From positions 124,001-188,000 of the forward strand of contig NZ_FYEA01000002.1 of assembly GCF_900187605.1 (NCBI RefSeq): 64,000 nucleotides of DNA. Reading direction: 5' to 3'. Under the pieces are notes generated by a model. That model was not told the DNA's origin. It searched no databases and saw only the letters and a list, made by a program, of their open reading frames with translations. The stretch comes from Pseudomonas sp. Irchel 3H7 (GTDB lineage: Bacteria > Pseudomonadota > Gammaproteobacteria > Pseudomonadales > Pseudomonadaceae). The translations under genes and the position numbers were made by a program. Of this stretch, positions 44,440-52,954 are shown one piece after another. The first letter of the stretch is position 1; each line of letters begins with the position of its first letter.

Positions 44440-45829
44440 CGCGGGGCCGGGGCGGCATCTGCCGGTTTTTCAGGCGTTGCTGATCACGCTGGGCATGGTG
44501 ATCACCACCGACATCCTGAAAACCGCGCCGACCGTGGCGCTCAATGTCGGACCGCAATATTTCTATCTGGTGTGGGTGCTGGGTGGCGTCGCATCAATGA
44601 TCGGCGCGCTGTGTTTTGCCGAGATGGCCACAGCGTTTCCGCACACGGGTGGTGACTATCATTTTCTGCGCACGGCGTATGGCGAGCGTATGGGATTCTT
44701 GTTCGCCTGGTCGCGGTTTTCGGTGATGCACACCGGGTGGATAGCGTTGTCGGCGTTCATGTTTGCCGATTACGTCGATGCGGTGGTGCCGTTGGGACAG
44801 TACGGTTCGGGGCTGTTTGCCGGGGCGGTGATTGCCGCGTTGGTGCTGCTTAATCTCACTGGCAAGCACGTTGGTTTTATTACCCAGACCTTGTTGGTGG
44901 GGCTGTTGGCGCTGGGCTTTTTGAGCATCGCCAGTGCCGGTGTTTTTTTGGCCTGGCAAGGCATCGAACCACCTGCGCCGAGTGTCCCGCCCATTGCGCA
45001 AGACACTGGCATGGCCGGCTTCTCGGCGGCGATGATTTTTGTCTTTCTGGCGTTCGGCGGCTGGAGCGACGCGGCGACGTTGTCGGCAGAAGTGCGTGAT
45101 GGCCGGCGGGGGATTTTCATTGCCATGCTCGGTGCGCTGAGCGTGTTGATGGCGATCTATCTCGGGTTGAACTGGGCGTTTGTCGAGGGCCTGGGATTCG
45201 CAGGGTTGGCTGCCAGCAATGCTCCGGCCGTAGAGTTATTGAACCGCGCATTCGGTGCGCCGGGTGTCATGCTGATTTTGCTGATGGTCGGCATCGCCGC
45301 GATAGCGACCATCAACTCGACCTTGCTGGTCGGGGCGCGTACCACCTACGCTGCCGCGCGCGACGTGCCGCAACTGCGCAGTTTCGGTGCTTGGGACGAT
45401 CGGCATGGTGTGCCGCGCAAAGCGTTGCTGGCGGAAGGTGCGGTGGCGTTGCTGCTGGTGCTGTTTGGCAGTTTTACCCAGAGCGGTTTCAACACCATGG
45501 TTGAGTACCTGACTCCGGTGTATTGGTTGTTTTTGAGTTTGAGCAGCGTGGCGCTGATTATTCTGCGGGGGCGTTTTCCCGAGATGGCGAGGCCGGTCAA
45601 GGTGCCGTTGTATCCGCTGTTGCCGTTGCTGTTCTTCGGGTTGTGCCTGTACATGCTGTATTCCAGCGTGACGGTGGTGGGGGTTGGGGCGTTTTTTGGG
45701 ATTGGAGTGTTGCTGGTTGGTGCCGTGCTATTGGCCGGGTTGAGCCGTTTAAAAGCGATCCCTCACCCCAGCCCTCTCCCGGAGGGAGAGGGGGCCGACC
45801 GAGGTGTCTTGCGTGATACATCGACCTGA
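44429..45829 (+). CDS. APC family permease coupled to the TonB receptor
   Basis: 466 residues, about twelve membrane helices, beginning FQALLITLGMVITTDILKTAPTVALNVG and with conserved FAEMATAFPHTGGDYHFLRTAYG. The ATG at 44429 lies inside the receptor's last codons (11-base overlap) and has no clear ribosome site of its own. The last 22 residues (PHPSPLPEGEGADRGV...) are encoded by the left end of a repeat element, so the native C-terminus was replaced. Likely inner-membrane partner of the receptor. Confidence 0.88.
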   Translation: MVSDAGPGRHLPVFQALLITLGMVITTDILKTAPTVALNVGPQYFYLVWVLGGVASMIGALCFAEMATAFPHTGGDYHFLRTAYGERMGFLFAWSRFSVMHTGWIALSAFMFADYVDAVVPLGQYGSGLFAGAVIAALVLLNLTGKHVGFITQTLLVGLLALGFLSIASAGVFLAWQGIEPPAPSVPPIAQDTGMAGFSAAMIFVFLAFGGWSDAATLSAEVRDGRRGIFIAMLGALSVLMAIYLGLNWAFVEGLGFAGLAASNAPAVELLNRAFGAPGVMLILLMVGIAAIATINSTLLVGARTTYAAARDVPQLRSFGAWDDRHGVPRKALLAEGAVALLLVLFGSFTQSGFNTMVEYLTPVYWLFLSLSSVALIILRGRFPEMARPVKVPLYPLLPLLFFGLCLYMLYSSVTVVGVGAFFGIGVLLVGAVLLAGLSRLKAIPHPSPLPEGEGADRGVLRDTST

Positions 45830-45951
45830 CAGACTGAGTCGATTATGGATTCAGTGAAGCACGTTCAGGTCGGCGTACTTCTTCAATATCCCCGGATCGG
45901 TTCCCTCTCCCTTTGGGCGGTCCGACGTTTCGGGAGGGCTAGGGTGAGGGG
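45760..45951. repeat. 192-bp inverted-terminal repeat element overlapping a gene end
   Basis: Starts CCCTCACCCCAGCCCTCTCC and ends GGGCTAGGGTGAGGGG, with CCTGAC/GTTCAGGTCGGCG-type inner symmetry. Related to 33456-33626. It supplies the final codons and stop of the APC permease gene. Confidence 0.85.
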
Positions 45952-45954
45952 CTT

Positions 45955-46416
45955 CTAGAAGGACACCTCCGCCGGCTGCGACAACCGCAGCACCGACAAG
46001 TCCCCCGTAATACGCTTGTAAGCCAGACGAATCGCTTCGATGCTGGCCCCATTCTTCGCGCTGTTCTCATGCAAAATCACAATCACCTTGGTGCTCAAGC
46101 GCTCAGGTTCTTTCGCGCCCTTATCCCGCCACTGCCCATAAGCATCGAACACACTGAAACCATCAGGAAACCGCGACGTGACTTCCTGATCAAGAAACTC
46201 ACGCCAGCGCGCCGTGCTCACCGCACCTTCCTTGCCATCAATTGAACCCACCGAAAAGTACAACTCGGTGCGAATCCACTGCGCCTGTGCCGGCCGCGAG
46301 GCATCGCCTTGCAGGGTCGAGCTGGCGGGATCATGGGTGTGAACGGACGCAGGAGGAGGGCTGGCACAACCGGCGACGGCCAGGAACAAGGCCGCCAGTA
46401 AAAGACGTTGAGGCAT
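45955..46416 (-). CDS. DUF3574 lipoprotein
   Basis: 153 residues. Signal peptide with lipobox LAVAGC (Cys17). The mature part WIRTELYFSVGSIDGKEGAVSTARWREFLDQEVTSRFPDGFSVFDAYGQWRD is the DUF3574 signature. Family function is unknown; probably anchored in the envelope. Monocistronic; the repeat element 45760-45951 abuts its stop. Confidence 0.88.
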   Translation of the reverse strand: MPQRLLLAALFLAVAGCASPPPASVHTHDPASSTLQGDASRPAQAQWIRTELYFSVGSIDGKEGAVSTARWREFLDQEVTSRFPDGFSVFDAYGQWRDKGAKEPERLSTKVIVILHENSAKNGASIEAIRLAYKRITGDLSVLRLSQPAEVSF

Positions 46417-46524
46417 GGAACATCCTTATTGATCGTTAGGTGAACCGCTCGAGTATAAGGTTGCGGTTTACCGGCCAATAAAGACCTAAAAAGCAGGCTG
46501 ATAGGCGCTTCGGGAATAACCCGC

Positions 46525-48909
46525 TTACGTCGTCGCCGGCGGTTTCGCCAAGGCAATTTCCGCCGCCCCCAAACGCTTGAGAATCTCGAACAGCAAATCA
46601 CTTTTGGTCACCCCGACAATCCTCGGGCTGCCCACATATCCTGTGACCGTCAAGGTGATCCCGTCCGGCGACAATTTGCTGAAGCGCACAAACGGCGCCG
46701 GTTTATCGAGGATGGTTTCGTTCTCCCGATAGGTGTTGAGCAACAGGTCCTTGACCTCTTCGGGATCGATGTCCAGCGGGAACACCAATTCCAGTGACGC
46801 CACGCCTTGCGCGCTGCCGCCCAGGGTCACGTTGCGCAGGTTCTGCGAGATCAGTTGCGAGTTGGGCACGATGACGATCGAGCGGTCGCTGAGCTGGATT
46901 TCCGTGGCGCGCACGTTGATGCGGCGGATGTCGCCTTCCACACCACTGATGCTGATCAAGTCGCCGACTTTCACCGGTCGTTCAGTCAACAGAATCAGGC
47001 CCGAGACGAAGTTCTTGACGATCTCCTGCAGACCAAAGCCGATACCCACCGACAGCGCACTGACGATCCACGCCAGATTGGTCCACTGCACGCCCAGTGA
47101 CGACAGCGTCAGCAGAATCACGAACGCGTAACCGATGTTGGAAAACAGCGTGCTCAGCGAGGCGCACATGCCCGGGTCCATGTCGGTCTTGGGCAGAAAC
47201 TCGTTGTCGAGCCAGCGGCGCAGGGCGCGGATCAGCCAGATGCCGATCATCAGCGCCAGGACGGCATTGAGCAGGTGGCCGGGAACGATGTTCAGCTTGC
47301 GCAGCCCGGCGCCGCCGAGGATCGCCATGATGTTGCTCGCCAGTTGCCCGAGCGTGGTGCCGATGCCGCCGACAAACAGGGCGATGACCGCCAGCAACAG
47401 CAGCGCTGCCCGACTGAAACCCGACAGCAGAATCTCGATCTGATCAAGCCGTCGATCGCCAATGCCGAGCAGCTGTTTGAGCGCCTTGCCGCTCGCATGG
47501 CGGGGTGAAAACACATGCTCACAGACGTCCTTGACCAGTTGAATCAGCAGGTAGAAACCCGACAAGACAATGTACGCCCACACCAGCTCATAACTGATGA
47601 ACCGCGCCAGTGATACGTAGCCGGTGAGCAGGGCAATCGCCGAGACAAACATCGAGATGCTCGCGATGGTGTAAATCACCCCGGCAAATGTGCTGTTGGC
47701 CGCCGAGGCATCATTGGCCGCGACCAGTGCCTTGCGCACTTTGCCGACGCGCAACAGCAGGACCGTCACGATCGCCAGCACGACGATCGAAATGACCCCG
47801 CGCCCGGCGATCACGATCTGGCTGCTCATGCCCGTGGCATTGCTGACCTGCACCAGCGTCACCAGCACCAGTAACGTGCAGGACAGAATGCGTGGGTAGG
47901 GTTTGAGCGCCAATGCCACTTGATCGGCAATCGCTGGCAGGCGCCACGAGGGATGCTCGGTCGACAGCAACGCACGGCTCAATCCGGTGAGCAGCACGCA
48001 GGCATAGACGACTTTTTCGAACTCTTCGGAGAAGGTTTCCAGCACCGGCGGCAAAGGTTGGTGGCGGGTGCAGGCATAGAACAGCAATTGCAAAGCAATC
48101 GCGGTGGTGGCGATGGTTGCCAGCGCCGAGGCGAACGCCAGCGCACTGCGACGCAGGCGACCCTCGGGCATGCGGTAAATGCACACCCAGGTCAGACCGC
48201 GTTCGGCCAGTCTGCGGCCGAATGTCCAGATGATCAGCGCCAACGCCATCAACACACTGGTGTAGAAACGTTCCCCTGGTGCCCACACGGTGGCCCAGGT
48301 GTCGCGCACCTGCGCGACGAAAAAGCGTAAACGCTGACGGTCGTCGTCACTCGGGCTCACCAGCGGCGACCAGAAACTCGGGCTCAGCACGCTGTCAGTG
48401 CCCAGCGTCAGCTCACTTTCAAGCAGTGTGCGACGGATGCCGGCGATCTGCGTAATCAGATCCGCCGCGCTCTGTTTCAGCGCCGCCAGGCTCTTCAATG
48501 TGCCGTCGACCTTGCTCTTCTGCTCGGCCAGCGACGCTCGTTGCGCGACGATGTCTGCTTGCTCAGCTGCCAGATCGGCATCCGGCGCCGCCCCCAGCAC
48601 CCCCAACTGCACCGCCAGTTGCGCCTGCTGCGGCAACAACGCCGCCGACAACCGATCGACATCCAGAATAAACGCCTGCACCCGATCCTGCGGGCCTTCG
48701 AGCTGGTTGTAATTGTTCGCTGCGGAAATCTGTTGTTTGAGGGCATCGAGGCGTTGTTGCAAGGCCTGCAGATCGCTTTGCGAAATCACCGGCAATGGCG
48801 CAGCCGCGGTGGTTACCGGCGCCGGCAAGTCGGCTGCCCATAGCGTCGGGCTACCGCCAACCAGCAGCATGAATACGACAAAAAACAACGACTTCAATGT
48901 GTTGCGCAT
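46525..48909 (-). CDS. Large MscS-family mechanosensitive channel with DUF3772 domain
   Basis: 794 residues. Signal peptide (to LWA), periplasmic coiled-coil-rich DUF3772 region (DLQALQQRLDALKQQISAANNYN), about eleven membrane helices, and the MscS pore and beta domain at about 560-780 (IVSALSVGIGFGLQEIVKNFVSGLILLTERPVKVGD followed by ISGVEGDIRRINVRATEIQLSDRSIVIVPNSQLI). MscK-like proteins release solutes on hypo-osmotic shock. Single gene, inner membrane. Confidence 0.92.
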   Translation of the reverse strand: MRNTLKSLFFVVFMLLVGGSPTLWAADLPAPVTTAAAPLPVISQSDLQALQQRLDALKQQISAANNYNQLEGPQDRVQAFILDVDRLSAALLPQQAQLAVQLGVLGAAPDADLAAEQADIVAQRASLAEQKSKVDGTLKSLAALKQSAADLITQIAGIRRTLLESELTLGTDSVLSPSFWSPLVSPSDDDRQRLRFFVAQVRDTWATVWAPGERFYTSVLMALALIIWTFGRRLAERGLTWVCIYRMPEGRLRRSALAFASALATIATTAIALQLLFYACTRHQPLPPVLETFSEEFEKVVYACVLLTGLSRALLSTEHPSWRLPAIADQVALALKPYPRILSCTLLVLVTLVQVSNATGMSSQIVIAGRGVISIVVLAIVTVLLLRVGKVRKALVAANDASAANSTFAGVIYTIASISMFVSAIALLTGYVSLARFISYELVWAYIVLSGFYLLIQLVKDVCEHVFSPRHASGKALKQLLGIGDRRLDQIEILLSGFSRAALLLLAVIALFVGGIGTTLGQLASNIMAILGGAGLRKLNIVPGHLLNAVLALMIGIWLIRALRRWLDNEFLPKTDMDPGMCASLSTLFSNIGYAFVILLTLSSLGVQWTNLAWIVSALSVGIGFGLQEIVKNFVSGLILLTERPVKVGDLISISGVEGDIRRINVRATEIQLSDRSIVIVPNSQLISQNLRNVTLGGSAQGVASLELVFPLDIDPEEVKDLLLNTYRENETILDKPAPFVRFSKLSPDGITLTVTGYVGSPRIVGVTKSDLLFEILKRLGAAEIALAKPPATT

Positions 48910-49018
48910 GGGTGCGGCGGCTCGAATTGATCACACAGTCTATGAGGTTAGGTGATCAAGCCGATCGGGGAGGAAAAGTTTCGGGCAGAGCAGGGCAGGT
49001 GCGCAGCGCGTCCAGACG

Positions 49019-49045
49019 AAAAAAGCCCGACGGGTGAGGTCGGGC
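49019..49045 (-). terminator. Intrinsic terminator of the repeat-protein gene
   Basis: On the minus strand GCCCGAC / GTCGGGC with a seven-base loop and six T. It is 33 bases downstream of the stop. Confidence 0.88.
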
Positions 49046-49077
49046 CTTTCTTCGGTGACTGCGCTGAAGCGCTGCAT

Positions 49078-49353
49078 TCAGACGGCGCGGCGTTCGAGCA
49101 AACGGTCTGAACCGCCTTCGGCTACTGCGTCGCTGAACAGCGGGTCGGTTTCGGTGGCGGCGGCTACCGCGTCGCTGAACAGTGGGTCAGTCTGGGTCGC
49201 GGCGGCCACTGCATCGCTGAACAGCGGATCAGTCTGGGTCGCGGCGGCTACTGCGTCGCTGAACAGTGGATCAGTCTGGGTGGCAGGTTCAGCGGCAAAA
49301 GCATTCAGGGCAAAGAGCGAGAAAGCGATGCTGAGAAGGGCTTGGCGTTTCAT
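49078..49353 (-). CDS. Secreted small protein of tandem 14-residue repeats
   Basis: 91 residues. Signal peptide MKRQALLSIAFSLFALNAFA, then four near-identical repeats of the form ATQTDPLFSDAVAA and a terminal AEGGSDRLLERRAV. The repeats are exact in DNA periodicity (42 bases) and vary at only a few bases, so copy number probably changes by slippage or recombination. No cysteine or membrane helix in the mature part. Function unknown; a monocistronic gene with its own terminator. Confidence 0.75.
   Translation of the reverse strand: MKRQALLSIAFSLFALNAFAAEPATQTDPLFSDAVAAATQTDPLFSDAVAAATQTDPLFSDAVAAATETDPLFSDAVAEGGSDRLLERRAV
49121..49288. repeat. Four tandem 42-bp repeats inside a gene
   Basis: Unit boundaries fall at the CGCTGAACAG stretches (plus strand). 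Four copies of 42 bases, differing at few positions. In frame with the small secreted protein. Confidence 0.9.
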
Positions 49354-49568
49354 GAGTGTGTGCTCCGTGGGGTAGTGGTGAGGTCTGGAGCCGATCTTAC
49401 GCCGCGAGCCTGATAAGAGAACTTCATTGAATCAATGGTTGTTATTGATGCGATTAATGATAGGCGTTGACGTCGAATTCCAGAGAGGAATGCGGGGCAT
49501 AAAATTAATGAATTTTTCTTATCTGATTTCTCGGCGTAGTTTCTTCTGAAACAGAAAGGAGTCTCGTC

Positions 49569-50315
49569 GTGCACCCAACATCAGTAGAAAAATTCGACAC
49601 CTCCCGCGCCAGCGAATATGCCCGACAAAGCCGCATCGCCCTGGCCGGCTACGACGCCTGTCACGATCTGGCGGCCTGCATGTTGGCCGCCAGTCTCGGT
49701 TCGCGCCCGACCAACATACTGGTGGTCGGCGCGGGCGGTACGGCACAGGAAATCATGGCGATGGCGGCGCTGGAACCGCAGTGGCGTTTCATCGCGGTCG
49801 ATCCTTCCGCGCCGATGCTTGAAGCCGCCGTGCAGCATTTGGAGGCCAACGACTTGCTGCATCGGACGCAGGTTCATCTCGGGCATGTCGAGGACTTGCC
49901 GGCCGATGCGCAATTCGACGCGGCGACGTTGATCGGCGTGCTCCATCATCTGAACGGTGATGAACCCAAGCACCAGATCCTGCAATCGATTCAGGCGCGT
50001 CTCAAGCCGGGTGCGCCGCTGATTGTCGCGGGCAATCATTACGCCTATGCCAGTCAGCCGTTATTGCTGGAAGCGTGGGGGCAGCGCTGGCGCCAGCAGG
50101 GTGCGAGCGCGGAGGAGGTGAAGGCCAAGCTGGGCAAGATTTTGCAAGGCGCCGATCCGCCGCATTCCGAGGCGGCGGTTCAGGCGCTGTTGCATGACGC
50201 CGGATTTGGCGAAGCGACGCGGTTCTTCAGCAGTTTGTTCTGGGGGGCGTGGCTGACGTGTAAAACGGACTCCTCTAAAAGTAGCGACTCGGCACTTCCC
50301 CCAACACTTGCTTGA
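49569..50315 (+). CDS. Class I SAM-dependent methyltransferase
   Basis: 248 residues from GTG 49569 (AAGGAG just upstream). SAM motif I is ILVVGAGGTAQEIMAM (residues about 49-64) with acidic motif FIAVDPSAPML and post-motif FDAATLIGVLHHLNGD, typical small-molecule methyltransferases. Its C-terminus runs 41 bases into the convergent AraC gene. Acceptor unknown. Confidence 0.88.
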   Translation: MHPTSVEKFDTSRASEYARQSRIALAGYDACHDLAACMLAASLGSRPTNILVVGAGGTAQEIMAMAALEPQWRFIAVDPSAPMLEAAVQHLEANDLLHRTQVHLGHVEDLPADAQFDAATLIGVLHHLNGDEPKHQILQSIQARLKPGAPLIVAGNHYAYASQPLLLEAWGQRWRQQGASAEEVKAKLGKILQGADPPHSEAAVQALLHDAGFGEATRFFSSLFWGAWLTCKTDSSKSSDSALPPTLA

Positions 50316-51042
50316 ACACCGTCGCAAACGCACTGGAGCTGCTGTATCCCAAGTCCATCGCGACTTGTGTGACCGACTGACCTTTGCCCAGCATGACAAT
50401 CGCTGCCAGCAGACAGGCTTGTTGCCGCCATTCGATATAGCTGACCCCGGTGTGCAGGCGAAAATGGCGGGTAAAGGTGCGTCGGCTCATGCCCGCACGT
50501 TGCGCCATTTCGTCGATTCCGATTTCCAGCGAAGGCTGCTCCAGAAACGCGCGACACACCGTCGCCAGCCGTGGCTCCGCCGGCAACGGCGCATTGAGCG
50601 AGAGCGCGGGCATGCTGGCGATTTCATGCAGCAGCAAGCCCATCAAATGGCCGTCATGGCCTTGGGTGGAATAGCGCGCGGGCACATCGATGGCTTTCAT
50701 CAGCAGATGACGCAGCAACGGCGACACGTCCAGCACCTGGCATTGTTCCGATAGTCCGAGGCGCTGCGCCGCTTGCTGGCGGATATAGGTGTTGTGCAGT
50801 GTGACAGGCCCACGCATTTGCATGGCGTGGCGCAGTCGCGCGGGAACCCAGATGCCGCGCTGCGGCGGTACGACCCAGTTGCCGTCGTCGGTGAACACGG
50901 TGATGACGCCGCTGGCGGCATAGGCGAACTGGCCGCGCTGATGATCGTGCAGCGGGAACAGCGTCCCGTCCGCGTAATCAACGGCGGTGACGACGGCATC
51001 GCGTGGGGTGTTCTGGTAAGGATGGCGGCTCATTTCTCGCAT
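50275..51042 (-). CDS. AraC family regulator, NimR-like
   Basis: 255 residues. N-terminal cupin (LFPLHDHQRGQFAYAASGVITVFTDDGNWVVPPQRGIWVPA) and C-terminal double helix-turn-helix (IGIDEMAQRAGMSRRTFTRHFRLHTG and VTQVAMDLGYSSSSAFATVFKQVLG). This PPQRG/WVPA form is the NimR/YeaM group. It is divergent from an EamA exporter, a layout like E. coli nimR-nimT where the regulator represses a drug exporter. Confidence 0.88.
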   Translation of the reverse strand: MREMSRHPYQNTPRDAVVTAVDYADGTLFPLHDHQRGQFAYAASGVITVFTDDGNWVVPPQRGIWVPARLRHAMQMRGPVTLHNTYIRQQAAQRLGLSEQCQVLDVSPLLRHLLMKAIDVPARYSTQGHDGHLMGLLLHEIASMPALSLNAPLPAEPRLATVCRAFLEQPSLEIGIDEMAQRAGMSRRTFTRHFRLHTGVSYIEWRQQACLLAAIVMLGKGQSVTQVAMDLGYSSSSAFATVFKQVLGEVPSRYF

Positions 51043-51150
51043 GGCCCGATTCTAATGAAAGTTGGCCTGTGACTGAAAGCAGGCCAGGCCTATTGCCGGC
51101 ATATTTCTCCGCGCCCGAGTACTTCCGCTCGGCACCGGGAAAGATTGACC

Positions 51151-52050
51151 ATGCAAAAGAAACATCTGCTACTCGCCGTTCTGGTGACGGCGGTTTGGGG
51201 TTTGAACTTCCCCGTGACCAAACTCGGCCTTGCCGCTATCGATCCGTTATTGCTGACCGCGCTGCGTTTCACGCTGGCCGCATTGCCCTGGGTGTTTTTC
51301 GTCGAGCGTCCACGCGTGGCGTTCCGCTGGCTGGCCGCCTACGGCTTGATCTTCGGCGTGGCGATGTGGGCGTTGATCAACCTCGGTATCGCCTGGGGCG
51401 TGCCTCCCGGAACGGCATCGTTGCTGATCCAGTTCAGTGCATTTTTCACCTTGGGCTGGGGCGTGGTTTTTTTCGGCGAACGTCTGGGGCGGTTGCAATG
51501 CCTTGGCACGTTGTTGGCCGCTGCCGGCCTGATGGGCATCGTACTGAGTCGCCCCGGCGACGCATCGACAGCAGGTTTGGCACTGGTCATTGGCAGCGCC
51601 CTGGCGTGGAGCATTGGCAACGTCGTGATCAAGGTCTCGAAGGTGCGTGAGATTTTCGCGTTTGTGGTATGGGCGAGTTTGTTTCCCCCAATCCCGCTCA
51701 TGCTGCTGACATGGCTGCTGCATGGCACCGCACCGTTCACTGCACTGGCGTCGCAGCTCAATGCGATGACGCTGTTTTCGCTTGCGTTTCAGGTCTATGC
51801 CGCGACGCACTTCAGTTACTGGGGATGGAACCTGCTGTTGCGCGAATACCCGATGTCGCGAGTGGCACCGTTGTCGCTGTTGATCCCTGTGTTTGGAATC
51901 TTCAGCTCGATGGCGATCTTCGGTCAGTATCCCAGCCTCTTTGACTGGCTTTCGATCTCGCTGGTGTTACTGGCAATCCCTTTGGGATCAGGGCACATGC
52001 ACGCAATGTTGCTGCGCCTTCGGGTTCGCCAGCCACTGTGCCCTGGATAA
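51151..52050 (+). CDS. EamA/DMT family transporter
   Basis: 299 residues from ATG 51151, GGGAAAG upstream. Ten membrane helices in two EamA repeats: LLLAVLVTAVWGLNFPVTKLGLAAIDPLLLTALRFTLA and a second from ALVIGSALAWSIGNVVIKVSK. The RhaT/YdcZ-like DMT family exports metabolites or drugs. Divergent from the AraC gene. The C-terminus overlaps the convergent GNAT gene by 63 bases and may be slightly extended past the last helix. Confidence 0.88.
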   Translation: MQKKHLLLAVLVTAVWGLNFPVTKLGLAAIDPLLLTALRFTLAALPWVFFVERPRVAFRWLAAYGLIFGVAMWALINLGIAWGVPPGTASLLIQFSAFFTLGWGVVFFGERLGRLQCLGTLLAAAGLMGIVLSRPGDASTAGLALVIGSALAWSIGNVVIKVSKVREIFAFVVWASLFPPIPLMLLTWLLHGTAPFTALASQLNAMTLFSLAFQVYAATHFSYWGWNLLLREYPMSRVAPLSLLIPVFGIFSSMAIFGQYPSLFDWLSISLVLLAIPLGSGHMHAMLLRLRVRQPLCPG

Positions 52051-52560
52051 CCCGTAGCACTTGCACAGGGCAGGTGCCCCGGAAAGGTTCAATTCGGCGT
52101 CATATAAGTGCCCGGCGCCGATTTTCAACAGCGCTTTTTGCGAACGAAGGTTGGCGGGGCCGATGTGGAAATAGACGGTGTCGTAGACCTTGAAGGCATG
52201 TTCCAGCATCAATCGCTTCAACTCACGATTGGCATCGCCACCCCATTTCTCCCGCACCAGAAAGGTGTAGCCGATGGCGATACTCTCAGGTTGATCAGGC
52301 GGGATGTAGTAGCTGGACATTCCGACGATCTGCGCAGTTTCGATATCAATGACGGCGAGTGCTTTGCGGGTGGCCAACCGCGCGGCGAAGTACGCTTCAA
52401 ACACTTGCCGTTCGTAGCGATCGCTGGCGGGGTGGCCGGTCCAGATGAGCGGGTCACTGGCCGCCAGAAACAGTGTTTCAAAATCACTGGCGATCAACGC
52501 CCTGAGCTTCAGCGTGCTTCCATAAAGAGCGGGTTGGCAGTCGAAGTCGCCTGCAGGCAT
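51988..52560 (-). CDS. GNAT family N-acetyltransferase
   Basis: 190 residues from ATG 52558-52560; the open frame runs up to 52803 but the extra residues show no family features. RimJ/RimL-like GNAT: LRALIASDFETLFLAASDPLIWTGHPASDRY at the start and the CoA-binding region EKWGGDANRELKRLMLEHAFKVYDTVYFHIGPANLRSQKALLKIGA. It acetylates amino groups of an unknown substrate. Converges with the EamA gene by overlap. Confidence 0.85.
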   Translation of the reverse strand: MPAGDFDCQPALYGSTLKLRALIASDFETLFLAASDPLIWTGHPASDRYERQVFEAYFAARLATRKALAVIDIETAQIVGMSSYYIPPDQPESIAIGYTFLVREKWGGDANRELKRLMLEHAFKVYDTVYFHIGPANLRSQKALLKIGAGHLYDAELNLSGAPALCKCYGLSRAQWLANPKAQQHCVHVP

Positions 52561-52954
52561 GGTTTGCGTTCCTGGCCGAATTGGGAAGTGCGGCCAGTTT
52601 AGGGCGGGAACAGGTGATGGAAAGATCCAATTCGATGGGTATTCAAGGAGCCAACGGTCTGCGGATTTCGCAGGGTAAGTGGGTGCATCCCCTGAAGTGG
52701 TGTCGGAGTTGGTTGTGGATCTGCTGTTTTGAAGGATGTGCGCGCATTTAGCGTTGGCCTGTGGGTCGATAGCGTTCATGGCTGAATGGATGATGTCGGC
52801 CAATGTCGGCCCTGCAATGATCCTGTAAACCTAGAGGGTTCGGAACGTCAGCCGGCAGCAGGGATGGCAGCCTGCTACGCTCAAGTGACCTTGCTAAGGG
52901 GTACTGCTTTTTCACACAAAATTCGGACTTGGGTTGATGGCCAGGAGGCGTTCA
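52561..52954. other. Region between GNAT and the orphan gene
   Basis: No gene is supported on either strand; the GNAT frame merely stays open. Base composition drops in GC at about 52890 onward, where the orphan gene's leader begins. AGGAGG (52943-52948) is its ribosome site. Confidence 0.4.

Noticed and set aside
49121..49288. CRISPR-like array
   Set aside because: Repeats are contiguous without spacers and encode protein repeats in frame behind a signal peptide.
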